DNA of 64,000 nt from assembly GCA_020845755.1 (NCBI GenBank), contig JADLFE010000052.1, positions 116,214-180,213 on the forward strand, given 5' to 3'. Below the pieces are notes generated by a model. It was not told where the DNA came from, made no database searches, and saw only the letters and a list, made by a program, of their open reading frames with translations. Source of the DNA: Phycisphaerales bacterium. Its GTDB lineage: Bacteria > Planctomycetota > Phycisphaerae > Phycisphaerales > UBA1924. The position numbers and the translations under genes are program-made. Positions 54,044 through 62,524 of the stretch are shown in pieces (within the stretch, counting starts at the first letter, position 1; each line of letters opens with the position of its first letter).

Positions 54044-54070
54044 GACCGGGCCGCACCGACGCGGCCGGTC
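54044..54070 (+). terminator. Hairpin between MATE and TPR/alpha-CTD genes
   Basis: GACCGGGCCGC at 54044-54054 can pair with GCGGCCGGTC at 54061-54070 with one bulged G. It is followed by CCTTATAGAGG and the start of the next gene, so it may be a terminator of MATE or an attenuator. Confidence 0.35.
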
Positions 54071-54090
54071 CCTTATAGAGGATGCATCGG

Positions 54091-55029
54091 ATGTCGCATG
54101 ATCCGCTGGACACGGTGATTGGTGTTGAAGAATCCGTCCGACGCGATACCCAGGCCGCACAGGCCCACGGCTCCGCGGCGCGCAAACTGCGCAACAGCGG
54201 CGACCACGAGACGTGCATCGCCGAACTCCGCAAGGCTGTCGCCGCCGACCCCGAAAACCCTGACAACCTCTTCATGCTCGGCTACGAACTCGATCGCGTC
54301 GGCGAGGAAGAAGAAGCCATCGCGATGTACGAGCAGGCCTGCTCGCAGGTCCCCGCCCCCATCAACGCGCTCATCAACCTCGCCATCCTCTACGAGGATC
54401 GCGCCGACTTCGTCCGCTCCGAGCGATGCCTCCGACAGGTCCTCGAAACCAACCCAAACCACCCGCGCGCCCGCCTCTACATGAAAGACGTCCAGGCCAG
54501 CCGCGAGATGATCGTCGAAGAAGACGAGAACCGCGACACCTTCAAACGCAAGGCCCTGCTCGACACCCCCGTCACCGACTTCGAACTCTCCGTCCGCGCC
54601 CGCACCTGCCTCAAGAAAATGAACATCCGCTCGCTCGGCGATCTTCTCCGAATCACCGAGGCCGAACTCCTCAGTTACAAAAACTTTGGCGAATCCAGCC
54701 TCCAGGAAATCAAGCAGATGCTCACCGCCCGCGGCCTGCGCCTCGGCCAGGGCCTCGAAGACGCCCACCGTGCCGCCCGCCGCGCGCTCCAGGAGCAGTA
54801 CAAAGGCACCGGCCAGGAGCAGACCCTCGGCAAGCCAGTCTCCGACCTCAACTTCTCCGTCCGCGCCCGCAAGGCCCTCCAACTCCTCAACATCCACACC
54901 GTCGGCGATCTCGCCAGCCACACCGAGGCCGAACTCATGGGCGTCAAGAACTTCGGCGCCACCTCGCTCAAGGAAATCCGCGAGCGCCTCGTCGAGTTCA
55001 ACCTCTCCCTCCGCAAACTCGATCCGTAA
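54091..55029 (+). CDS. TPR protein with two RNA polymerase alpha C-terminal domains
   Basis: 312 residues from ATG 54091, with GAGG nine bases upstream. Residues 25-135 form about three TPR units (AAQAHGSAARKLRNSGD, AIAMYEQACSQVPAPINALINLAILY). Two alpha-CTD modules follow at 155-218 and 246-308, each with the HhH motif of RpoA (VRARTCL ... YKNFGESSLQEI; VRARKAL ... VKNFGATSLKEI). Relative to E. coli alpha, the DNA-contact residues R265, G296, S299 and E302 are kept in both copies, while N268 and K298 are changed in both. There is no alpha N-terminal domain, so it is not RpoA. It may bind promoter DNA or RNA polymerase as a TPR-linked regulator. Confidence 0.75.
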   Translation: MSHDPLDTVIGVEESVRRDTQAAQAHGSAARKLRNSGDHETCIAELRKAVAADPENPDNLFMLGYELDRVGEEEEAIAMYEQACSQVPAPINALINLAILYEDRADFVRSERCLRQVLETNPNHPRARLYMKDVQASREMIVEEDENRDTFKRKALLDTPVTDFELSVRARTCLKKMNIRSLGDLLRITEAELLSYKNFGESSLQEIKQMLTARGLRLGQGLEDAHRAARRALQEQYKGTGQEQTLGKPVSDLNFSVRARKALQLLNIHTVGDLASHTEAELMGVKNFGATSLKEIRERLVEFNLSLRKLDP

Positions 55030-55066
55030 TCCGCCGTCACGCGGCCAAATCAACCGCTCTCTCCAA

Positions 55067-55090
55067 GCCGGGTTCCTCGCCCGGCTTTTT
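55067..55090 (+). terminator. Rho-independent terminator
   Basis: GCCGGG at 55067-55072 pairs with CCCGGC at 55080-55085 across a 7-base loop and is followed by TTTTT. It lies 38 bases after the TPR/alpha-CTD gene. Confidence 0.85.
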
Positions 55091-55180
55091 CGTTGAGTGA
55101 TTCACCCATCCGAAGAAGATCGTCCGTGCGCCATTCCAATGCCAACTGCGAAACCCAAGAAGGACCCGCGCGGGCTCGCG

Positions 55181-56287
55181 CTAGCTCGACGACCGGGTGG
55201 CATTCAGCCACGCGGCAATGCTCACCATCACAAACCAACCTACAACGCCGACAACGCACCACATGACGGTTCGGCGTACTTGATTCCACATGCCGTCGAC
55301 GGCCACCGCCCGTTGAACCGACCACGGAACGTAAGGGAGCACTTGCAGAACCGCCCATTCCAGATTGATCGCCGCACGCGAGATTTCCTGCGGGTCGCGC
55401 GGCGCTCGGACTGATACCGCGTGTTTCAGGTCGTTGTACACACCAAGCCCGAAGTAGACTCTTGGAAGGGACGCGAAGAACTTCGCGTTGGTCTCGACAT
55501 GCGCACTCAGGTCCTGCCTGAGATCCTTGGCGGAGACAAACGTGACCAAGAGCCACTCGAGCAATTTGCCGTAGTCTTCCACTCGGTCTGCGGCACTTCG
55601 CTGTCTCCGAATCAGATCCAAAGATTTCTTCCCCGCAGGAAGCAAAATCGGTCCATCATCTTGCGCGAATCCAATTCCCGACGACTCCAGCGATAGGCGA
55701 TTGATGTCGCGGACCCTCCACACGCCGAGTGAATGCGGAAACAGCAGGAAGCCAAATACCTCAAGGAGCTGCGCTCTGCTGGCCCCTCTCGTTGGATGCG
55801 CCACCATGCGATGGATGTAGAGGTACAGAATCACGCCCACACCCGACACTCTGCGTTCGGCGTCGTGGTTTTCCATTCCGCGCCGTCGCCACTCTTCCAA
55901 TGCGGCGAACGACGGCGCCTCGTCCACGACTTCTCGGACTGCCGGCCCCACATAACGGAGTGCCTCGACGATGGCTCCATCAAGGCAATTCGCCGCCCAA
56001 ACGATCTGATCCAGATCGGGTACGGCGGTGTCAAGGATCGTGTGCTTGATCCGATTGCATACGTCTACCGCCTTCTGAACATCGCCAACCGAGATGAACT
56101 TGTCTGCGTGACGTTGCACATGGGTTCCGAGATAGGCCGGGGCTTCGGCTGCCTCGGGATCCCCCATGTGGCACGCCAGCAGCCACTCCAGCAGTTTGGC
56201 GTATTCCTCCACGCGGTCGGCTGGATCCGGGAGGCTACGAATCACCTTGAGCGGGCGTTTCCCGGGCGGAAGCACAATCGGCGACAT
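55181..56287 (-). CDS. Membrane protein with tandemly duplicated helical domain
   Basis: 368 residues built from two copies of one domain. Copy 1 is about residues 5-163 and copy 2 about 215-361, at a constant offset of 210 then 207. Matching pairs are ADRVEEYAKLLEWLL with ADRVEDYGKLLEWLL, HVQRHADKF with HVETNAKFF, CNRIKHTI with YNDLKHAV, and ALRYV with VLPYV. Copy 2 ends in a clear membrane helix (VMWCVVGVVGWFVMVSIAAWL); copy 1 ends in a weaker hydrophobic segment (VSGVGVILYLYIHRMV). The NxxKH element resembles degenerate HEPN-type motifs, but this is only a suggestion. It lies 96 bases downstream of the NUDIX-like gene on the same strand. I do not recognise a family. Confidence 0.65.
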   Translation of the reverse strand: MSPIVLPPGKRPLKVIRSLPDPADRVEEYAKLLEWLLACHMGDPEAAEAPAYLGTHVQRHADKFISVGDVQKAVDVCNRIKHTILDTAVPDLDQIVWAANCLDGAIVEALRYVGPAVREVVDEAPSFAALEEWRRRGMENHDAERRVSGVGVILYLYIHRMVAHPTRGASRAQLLEVFGFLLFPHSLGVWRVRDINRLSLESSGIGFAQDDGPILLPAGKKSLDLIRRQRSAADRVEDYGKLLEWLLVTFVSAKDLRQDLSAHVETNAKFFASLPRVYFGLGVYNDLKHAVSVRAPRDPQEISRAAINLEWAVLQVLPYVPWSVQRAVAVDGMWNQVRRTVMWCVVGVVGWFVMVSIAAWLNATRSSS

Positions 56288-56383
56288 TTGACGGCCCTCG
56301 TGACATCCGCACTTGAGTTCCCGCCCTTGGCTCCGACTTCACCGAGAATCTCGAAGCACGAGGCTGGATCGTGTGGAGCGGGA

Positions 56384-57112
56384 TCAGATCGGAAGCGGCT
56401 CGGGCTCGTTGGACTCTCCGGATTTGCTCAGCAGGAAAATCGTGTGGCCCGCGATGTGCGCATCGCCTGCCCGTCCCCGACGCACCTCCTCCGGGCTCGC
56501 GAGGAGCAAGCGGCGACACCATCCGGCAGCCTGGGCGAGAGACGATCGGAGATGGCGAGATTCTTCATCATCCTCGAGTTCGAATACTTGGAACAAGCGG
56601 AACTGATAGAAATCCTGATTCGGCGGGCGACGGAACTCCGTCTGTGCGTTCCAAAGGAAGATCGGGCGCAGGCGGGCAGAAATCGCCGGAGTAGCGTCAG
56701 GCTGCTCGGCAAAGGCCTCCGCAACTTCTTCTTGTAACTCTCGGTGAATCGAGTTCGATTCTCGGTCGACACCCGTCGCAAACCACTTGATGAACGATGG
56801 AAACCGACCGCCCTGGATAAAACCACGGATGTCCCGGTCCATGTCGCTGGCATCGCCATCGAGCGTGTGCGGCTCGAATCCGATTTGTCGTAGAAACCCC
56901 TCCGCAGTCTTGGAGTGCTTGATCACACCCCCAAAGGGCGCAAATTCGTGAGGACGGTGCTTGTTCTGAACCAGAATAAACCGGTTGTCCCACTTTAGTG
57001 ACAGGATGCTACTCATGGCCACACGCACCCTCGCGCGGCGAAGCAATGCACGGCACCGCAGTTCCAACCACAGCGACCGACGGTGCTCAAGAAGCCCCTT
57101 TGCCAACCGCAT
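56384..57112 (-). CDS. NUDIX-type protein resembling SMODS-associated NUDIX (Sa_NUDIX)
   Basis: 242 residues from ATG 57112; an upstream TTG at 57163 or 57148 is also possible. The sequence RVRVAMSSILSLKWDNRFILVQNKH, then EFAPFGGVIKHSKT, DIRGFIQGG, FIKWFATGVDRE and IHRELQEEV has the order and spacing I associate with SMODS-associated NUDIX proteins. These are predicted to sense or handle nucleotides in defence operons. The Nudix box is split: the glycine-rich part is at residues 58-63 and the catalytic part RELQEE at 124-129. The N-terminal region is basic and amphipathic, as in other members. It is the promoter-proximal gene of the island; no CD-NTase is visible. Confidence 0.6.
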   Translation of the reverse strand: MRLAKGLLEHRRSLWLELRCRALLRRARVRVAMSSILSLKWDNRFILVQNKHRPHEFAPFGGVIKHSKTAEGFLRQIGFEPHTLDGDASDMDRDIRGFIQGGRFPSFIKWFATGVDRESNSIHRELQEEVAEAFAEQPDATPAISARLRPIFLWNAQTEFRRPPNQDFYQFRLFQVFELEDDEESRHLRSSLAQAAGWCRRLLLASPEEVRRGRAGDAHIAGHTIFLLSKSGESNEPEPLPI

Positions 57113-57186
57113 TGCGACAGGGATGGCAGCTTCTGCAAATACGTCCAAGGGCGGCTCCAGCAATGCAGACCGGACGGTGTAAGTGC

Positions 57187-57216
57187 ATTCTAGAGAGCTT
57201 CCGGCTTCGCACGCAA
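57187..57216 (-). promoter_or_regulatory. Candidate promoter of the NUDIX-like gene
   Basis: On the minus strand TTGCGT (57216-57211) and TAGAAT (57192-57187) are separated by 18 bases. Transcription would begin near 57180, so the coding start must be downstream, at TTG 57163, TTG 57148 or ATG 57112. Confidence 0.45.
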
Positions 57217-57368
57217 GCCGTGCTGGAGCAAAACTGGTCAGGTAGCGCAACCCACCGATGGCGGCTCAACGCGCTGATCCGAAATCCAACACGGTCACTC
57301 TCGACTGCCCTTTTCTCTTCACGTCTCTCCGTCTCTTTCTGTCTCCTTCCCCGATACACTCTCCCCCC

Positions 57369-59123
57369 ATGAACACACCCGGCGCCATCGCACGTGCTCG
57401 GGCCGCGCTCTGGCGCCACGCGTGGCAGTACGCCCTCCTCGCCGGCGTCCTCCTCATCCTCGCACTCTTCCTCCTCTACCCCATCTGGCTCACCGTCCGC
57501 GGCGGCTTCGCCACCGACATCACCAGCGGCACCGGCTTCACACTCGATCACGTCCTCTCCGTCTTCCGAGATCCCCGCCTCCTCGACGGCCTGTTCAACT
57601 CCGCCAAGGTCGCCCTCACCACCACCACCCTCACCATCCTCATCTCGCTCCCCCTCGCCGTCGTCGCCGCTCGCTTCAAGTTCCCGGGCAAGCCCTTCTT
57701 CAACGCCGCCATCCTCGTCCCCATGATCATCCCGCCCTTCGTCGGCGCGCTGGGCCTCCGCGCCATCCTCGGGCGCATGGGCGCGCTCAACGCCCTCCTC
57801 GGCACCGAATGGGACATCCTCGGAGAGTCCAAGTTTCTCGGCGTCGTTGTCATCCAGGCCCTCACCCTCTACCCCATCGTCTATCTCAACACCTCCGCCG
57901 CCCTCGCCAACCTCGACCCCGCCATGGACGAGGCCGCCGAAAACCTCGGCGCCGGCTGGTGGCGCCGCTTTTTCACCATCACGCTCCCACTCATCCGCCC
58001 CGGCATCTTCGCCGGCGCCACCATCGTCTTCATCTGGAGCTTCACCGAACTCGGCACACCTCTCATGCTCGATTACTACGCCGTCACGCCTGTGCAGATC
58101 TTCCAGAAGCTCAAGGAGATCGAGGGCTCCGCCACGCCCTACGCGCTCACCGTCGTCATGCTCTCCTGCTCCGTGCTCATGTACATCCTCGGCAAGACCC
58201 TCTTCGGCCGCGCCGGTTACGCCATGTACTCCAAGGCTTCACGCGCCGGCGGCGAAGTCACCCTGACAGGCCTCCCCGCCTGGCTCGCCTTCGCCGGCTT
58301 CGCCCTCATCACCATCCTCGCCGTCACGCCCCACGTCGGCGTCATCCTCACCAGCGTCTCCGCCCCCGGCGCGTGGTATCAATCCGTTCTCCCCAAGGCC
58401 CTCACCGCCTCGCACTACCAGCAGGCCATGACCGCCGCCGACAGCTTCGGCGCCATCGTCAACAGCCTCAAGCTCGCCTCCCTCGCCATGCTCGTCGATG
58501 TCGGCCTTGGCCTGGTCATCGCCTATCTGCTCGTGCGCGCCAAGATTCGCGGCCGCGCCGTCCTCGACGCCATGTGCATGCTCCCCCTCGCCGTCCCCGG
58601 CCTGGTCATGGCCTTCGGCTACGTCGCCATGACCCTCCGCTGGCCCTTCGCCAAGGGCGACATCCTCGACGGCATCGTCTCGGTCGTCAGCGCTGACCCA
58701 AACCCCGTCCCGCTCCTCATCATCGCGTACGCGATCCGACGCCTGCCATACATCGTCCGCTCCACCGTCGCCGGCCTCGAACAAACCTCCGGCGAACTCG
58801 AAGAGGCCGCCATCAACCTCGGCGCGTCCCGCCTCTACGCCTTCCGCAAGGTCATCCTGCCCCTCATCCTCGCCAACGTCATCGCCGGCGGCCTGCTCGT
58901 CTTCAGCTTCTCCATGCTCGAGGTCAGCGACTCCATCATCCTCGCCCAGCAAGCCAAGAACTACCCCGTCACCAAGGCCATCATGGCCTTCACCGAACGC
59001 CTCGGCGACGGCCCGTACATCGCCAGCGCCCTGGGCGTCTGGGGCATGGTCCTCCTCACCATCACCCTCGCCGGCTCCAGCGTCCTCATCGGAAAGAAGA
59101 TGGGCTCCATTTTCCGTGTCTGA
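57369..59123 (+). CDS. Fused ABC-transporter permease (iron(III)/polyamine type)
   Basis: 584 residues holding two complete permease domains. The first contains FNSAKVALTTTTLTILISLPLAVVAAR and the EAA loop EAAENLGAGWWRRFFTITLPLI. The second contains NSLKLASLAMLVDVGLGLVIAYLLVR and EAAINLGASRLYAFRKVILPLI. This single-chain arrangement is typical of Fbp/AfuB-type ferric-iron permeases, which also occur for putrescine or thiamine. No ATPase or solute-binding gene is next to it in this window, so the substrate is open. The start is ATG 57369; a C/T-rich tract (57300-57368) precedes it. A terminator follows the gene. Confidence 0.9.
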   Translation: MNTPGAIARARAALWRHAWQYALLAGVLLILALFLLYPIWLTVRGGFATDITSGTGFTLDHVLSVFRDPRLLDGLFNSAKVALTTTTLTILISLPLAVVAARFKFPGKPFFNAAILVPMIIPPFVGALGLRAILGRMGALNALLGTEWDILGESKFLGVVVIQALTLYPIVYLNTSAALANLDPAMDEAAENLGAGWWRRFFTITLPLIRPGIFAGATIVFIWSFTELGTPLMLDYYAVTPVQIFQKLKEIEGSATPYALTVVMLSCSVLMYILGKTLFGRAGYAMYSKASRAGGEVTLTGLPAWLAFAGFALITILAVTPHVGVILTSVSAPGAWYQSVLPKALTASHYQQAMTAADSFGAIVNSLKLASLAMLVDVGLGLVIAYLLVRAKIRGRAVLDAMCMLPLAVPGLVMAFGYVAMTLRWPFAKGDILDGIVSVVSADPNPVPLLIIAYAIRRLPYIVRSTVAGLEQTSGELEEAAINLGASRLYAFRKVILPLILANVIAGGLLVFSFSMLEVSDSIILAQQAKNYPVTKAIMAFTERLGDGPYIASALGVWGMVLLTITLAGSSVLIGKKMGSIFRV

Positions 59124-59189
59124 TCCGTCATCACGCGCGTGCCACGGAAGTCGTCCTCGACATCGGTGCTCTTCTCTTCTTCGGGTGGC

Positions 59190-59228
59190 GTGGTCAAGGG
59201 CGGATCTTGCCGACCTTGACCACGTTTT
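59190..59228 (+). terminator. Rho-independent terminator in the gap after the ABC permease
   Basis: GTGGTCAAGG at 59190-59199 pairs exactly with CCTTGACCAC at 59214-59223 and is followed by GTTTTCTT. It lies about 67 bases after the permease stop. The rest of the gap 59124-59403 has no gene. Confidence 0.8.
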
Positions 59229-59403
59229 CTTCACCCCGTCGATGAGCGTCGTTTCGACGCGAATCGGGGGCTCGAGGAACTCCAGCGCTCGGATTCGCTC
59301 GCGGATTCGCTCATCCGCGGCGTCTACAAACGCTCGGGACACCCCCACCATTCTCAATCCCGCTCGCGTTGCCATCTCCTCGCACCATCGGTAGCGTAAT
59401 CCC

Positions 59404-62400
59404 ATGCTGATCTCCGCCATCTCTCTCATCGCGTCGTCGCTCGTGGCCCAGCCCTCACTCGATGTCTCGCGCGATCATCCCACGCGCGTCCGCGTGCAAC
59501 TCGATGGCCAGGCCATTCTCGAATCACCTTCCGAGGGGCTCTGGTCCATCGCCACAGATTGGGAGGGCGGCTGGCCCGGCGCGTGGCACCACGCCGCGCC
59601 CGACAACGTCCGAGAGGAAAACGGCTGGACCATCCTCACCGGACACCTTGATCTGGCCAACGGCCGGCTCGAACTCCGCGACGCCTACCGCGTCGATGGC
59701 CATCTCGTTCTCGCCCGCCGTCGCTTCGAGTGGAAGAGCAAAGAAACCCTCTCGCGATGCACGCTCAGCGTGCGATTCATCGCGCCGGGAGCAACCGCAG
59801 ACGCCCGCCCGTTCCTCCCCGGCATTTCGTTCTACGGCAATCCCTCCGGCGCCAAGACCAGCGGTGTGTCTGCCGCCGATCCCGCCAGCCGCGCCAAGGC
59901 CGCCGTCGTCGTCAACACCGGCACACCCGGCGAACGCTCGTATCACGAAGAGCACCGCTACTCCATGCCGTTCGCGAGCGTGGAGTGGAAGGGCGCGGGC
60001 GCGGCCATGCACACCACGCCGTCGCTGGTCCCGAGCGCCAACAAGCGCGATCAATGGTGGTCGCTGGGAGTCACGCCCCTCGAAGCCGGCTACGAGTTGG
60101 CGGCCTACAGCGGCCCCTGCGCTTCGAACGGCGCGAACGCCGTCGTGAAAGCACGTCAGGGCGAGTTCATGGCGTATGACAACACGTGGATGAACCTCCG
60201 CCCCGGCGCGGTCGTCGAAAAGGACTTCGCCCTGCAGGTCTACCCCGTCGCCGAGGTCGGCAGCGGCTTCCGCACGCCCCTGCGCACCTGCATCGAACGC
60301 GCCCAGCCCTTCTCGGCCGACGGCCTGCCCACCGCCGCACGCATCATCGAGCAGAAACTCGCGTTCGCCCGCTCGCGCTGGCGCGAGCGTGAGAAGGACA
60401 GCGGCTTTGAGATGTACCCCGACTATGTGCAGGGAACGCACTACGTCATGGGCTGGTGCGGCCAGGCCGAAACCGTGCCGTATTACCTGCTGGCGATGGG
60501 CGAGCGTTCTTCGTGGCCGAGTTGGCAGCGCGACGCGTCTCGGTCGCTCGATCTGCTCGTCACCGCGCCGTTCAACGAGAATGGGTTCCTGCAGCGCTAC
60601 ACCGTCGAGAACTCCCAATGGAGCGAGCAGGATTTCGTCTCCCAGGGCCAGGCACTCGAGACCATCAGCCTCGCCATCGAGGCCGCGAACCGGCGCGGCA
60701 TCGACACCTCGCGCTGGACCGCGTTCCTCCGTCGCGCGTGCGAACTCCATGCCGATCGCGTGCTGCGCGACGGCTGGAACCCCGCCTCCACCAACGAGGC
60801 GTTCTTTGTGTCGCCCTTGCTCCGCGCGGCTCGACTGCTGAACTCGCCCGTGTGCGAGCGCGGCGCGATGAAGATCGCAAGCACCGCCGCCGAGAGGCAC
60901 ATCGGCGCGGGCGAGCCCTACTGGGGCGGCACGCTCGACGCCCGCTGCGAGGACAAGGAGGGAGCGTGGGCGGCGTTCCAGGCCTTCCTCGCGTGCTTCG
61001 ATCACTCGGGCGATACAACCTGGCTGCGCCGGGCCGAGCACGCGATGGACGCGACGCTGAGTTGGACATGCCTGTGGGACATCGATCTGCCCCCGGGGCG
61101 CTTGCGCGACCACGCCTTCAAGACGCGCGGCTGGACGGTTGTCTCGGCGCAGAACCAGCACCTGGACGTCTTTGGTGTGTACTTCACGCCGGAGATCTAC
61201 CGCATGGGGCGGTTGCTCGGGCGGCCTGAGTTGAGCCAGATCGCCACGCTGATGTACCGCTCGTGCGGACAACTCATCGACGACACCGGGAGCCAGGGAG
61301 AGCAGATCCAGCAGACCAACTTCGCCCAGCACGGCGACATGTCCGACGTCGAAAAGATGCGCGGCGGCTACAGCGAGGGCTGGACCGTCTTCTGGATCAC
61401 CACCCACTTCCTCCATGCCGCGGCACGGTTCCACGACATGGGCGTCGATCCTGACCACCCGCTCGTGGTCAACGCGAATGGCGCGGCGCCCGCCCCGCTC
61501 TACCGCGATCCGCCCTACGACGGCGCGGCCGACCCGGTGCTGGTCTTCAACCCGGCGCGCGGAACGTGGTGGATGCTCTACACGCAGCGCCGGGCCAAGC
61601 TCGACCTGCCCGATGTCGAGTGGTGCCACCAGACCAAAATCGGCGTGGCGGAGTCCGCCGACGGCGGGGCGACGTGGAACTACCTTGGAATCCTGGCCCT
61701 GCCCTCGGGCGACGAGCCGCACTCGCTGTGGGCGCCGGACGTGGTGAGGACCAGCGACGGCGTGTTCCACTGCTTTGTCACGGTGGTGCCCGGCGTTCAC
61801 AGCGATTGGGGCGGGCAGCGGTTCATCGATCACTTCACCTCGCGCGACCTGTCGAGTTGGACGCGCGTGGGGCGATTGCCGCTGTCGTCGGATCGCTGCA
61901 TCGATCCCAGCCTGTTCCCCAAGGCGGGCGGCGGATGGCGGCTGTGGTACAAGGACGAGGGGCACAACTCCGACACGTTGGCGGTTGACAGCGACGACCT
62001 GAACAACTGGAAACCGGCGAGCGACCCGTCGGTGTCGAAACTCTACGGCGAAGCACCCAAGATCTTCACGTTCGGCGGGTACCGCTGGATGCTCAAGGAC
62101 CCCAACAGCGGGCTGGATGTATACCGCAGCAGCGATCTTGCGACGTGGGAGTATCAGGGCAAGATCCTCGACAAGGCGGGCACACGCCTGGACGACGGCA
62201 CGATCGGCAAGCACGCCGACGTGGTGGTCGAGGGCGACCGAGCCCTGATCGTGTATTTCACGCACCCGTACGGGCAGGACTTCCCGATGCGCAACGGCAT
62301 CCTGCCGTATCCGGCCAGGCGGAGTTCGATCCAGTCGGCGGAATTGCGCGTGGTGGACGGCAAACTGGTGTGCGATCGCGATGCACCGGTGATGTTGAGG

Positions 62401-62421
62401 CTGTCGTCGCCGTATCGCTGA
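59404..62421 (+). CDS. Large secreted two-part carbohydrate-active protein (barrel + beta-propeller)
   Basis: 1005 residues with a signal peptide (MLISAISLIASSLVAQ). Residues about 320-680 have helical repeats with conserved aromatic and acidic residues (YVQGTHYVMGWCGQAETVPYYLLAMGER, WSEQDFVSQGQALETISLAIEA, HIGAGEPYWGGTLDARCEDKEGAWAAFQAF), consistent with an (alpha/alpha)6 barrel of glycosidase type. Residues about 700-1000 resemble a five-bladed beta-propeller of GH43/GH32 type (DPVLVFNPARGTWWMLYTQRR, HSLWAPDVVRTSDGVFHC, CIDPSLFPKAGGGWRLWYKDEGH, GEAPKIFTFGGYRWMLKD). The first 300 residues are beta-rich. A bifunctional glycosidase is likely; the families and substrate are inferred. Confidence 0.7.
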   Translation: MLISAISLIASSLVAQPSLDVSRDHPTRVRVQLDGQAILESPSEGLWSIATDWEGGWPGAWHHAAPDNVREENGWTILTGHLDLANGRLELRDAYRVDGHLVLARRRFEWKSKETLSRCTLSVRFIAPGATADARPFLPGISFYGNPSGAKTSGVSAADPASRAKAAVVVNTGTPGERSYHEEHRYSMPFASVEWKGAGAAMHTTPSLVPSANKRDQWWSLGVTPLEAGYELAAYSGPCASNGANAVVKARQGEFMAYDNTWMNLRPGAVVEKDFALQVYPVAEVGSGFRTPLRTCIERAQPFSADGLPTAARIIEQKLAFARSRWREREKDSGFEMYPDYVQGTHYVMGWCGQAETVPYYLLAMGERSSWPSWQRDASRSLDLLVTAPFNENGFLQRYTVENSQWSEQDFVSQGQALETISLAIEAANRRGIDTSRWTAFLRRACELHADRVLRDGWNPASTNEAFFVSPLLRAARLLNSPVCERGAMKIASTAAERHIGAGEPYWGGTLDARCEDKEGAWAAFQAFLACFDHSGDTTWLRRAEHAMDATLSWTCLWDIDLPPGRLRDHAFKTRGWTVVSAQNQHLDVFGVYFTPEIYRMGRLLGRPELSQIATLMYRSCGQLIDDTGSQGEQIQQTNFAQHGDMSDVEKMRGGYSEGWTVFWITTHFLHAAARFHDMGVDPDHPLVVNANGAAPAPLYRDPPYDGAADPVLVFNPARGTWWMLYTQRRAKLDLPDVEWCHQTKIGVAESADGGATWNYLGILALPSGDEPHSLWAPDVVRTSDGVFHCFVTVVPGVHSDWGGQRFIDHFTSRDLSSWTRVGRLPLSSDRCIDPSLFPKAGGGWRLWYKDEGHNSDTLAVDSDDLNNWKPASDPSVSKLYGEAPKIFTFGGYRWMLKDPNSGLDVYRSSDLATWEYQGKILDKAGTRLDDGTIGKHADVVVEGDRALIVYFTHPYGQDFPMRNGILPYPARRSSIQSAELRVVDGKLVCDRDAPVMLRLSSPYR

Positions 62422-62524
62422 GACGGCTGGACGAAGGACACACAGCGTGGTCGACAACCACCACGCCGCGGATGTACTCGCGTGATGGTCACTGGCGGCC
62501 TGGAAGGAAACGGCCGTCGCGCAT

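Larger units (their letters stand above)
55100..57250 (-). other. Lower-GC accessory island with two genes
   Basis: The two genes in this stretch use visibly fewer G/C third positions than the pdxA-MATE genes before and the ABC permease after. It begins just past a strong terminator and ends before a divergent conserved gene. Composition and gene type suggest acquisition by transfer. No integrase, transposase or flanking repeat was found. Confidence 0.5.

Noticed and set aside
54091..55029. Calling the alpha-CTD gene rpoA
   Set aside because: No alpha N-terminal domain; two CTD copies and TPR repeats replace it.
55181..57250. Calling the island a CBASS system
   Set aside because: No CD-NTase, SAVED, HORMA/TRIP13 or Cap genes are visible. 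The NUDIX-like protein alone does not prove CBASS.
59524..62457. Very long open frame on the minus strand opposite the giant secreted protein
   Set aside because: High GC leaves antisense frames open. The plus-strand protein has a signal peptide and recognisable domains; the minus-strand product is Arg/His/Val-rich without any domain.
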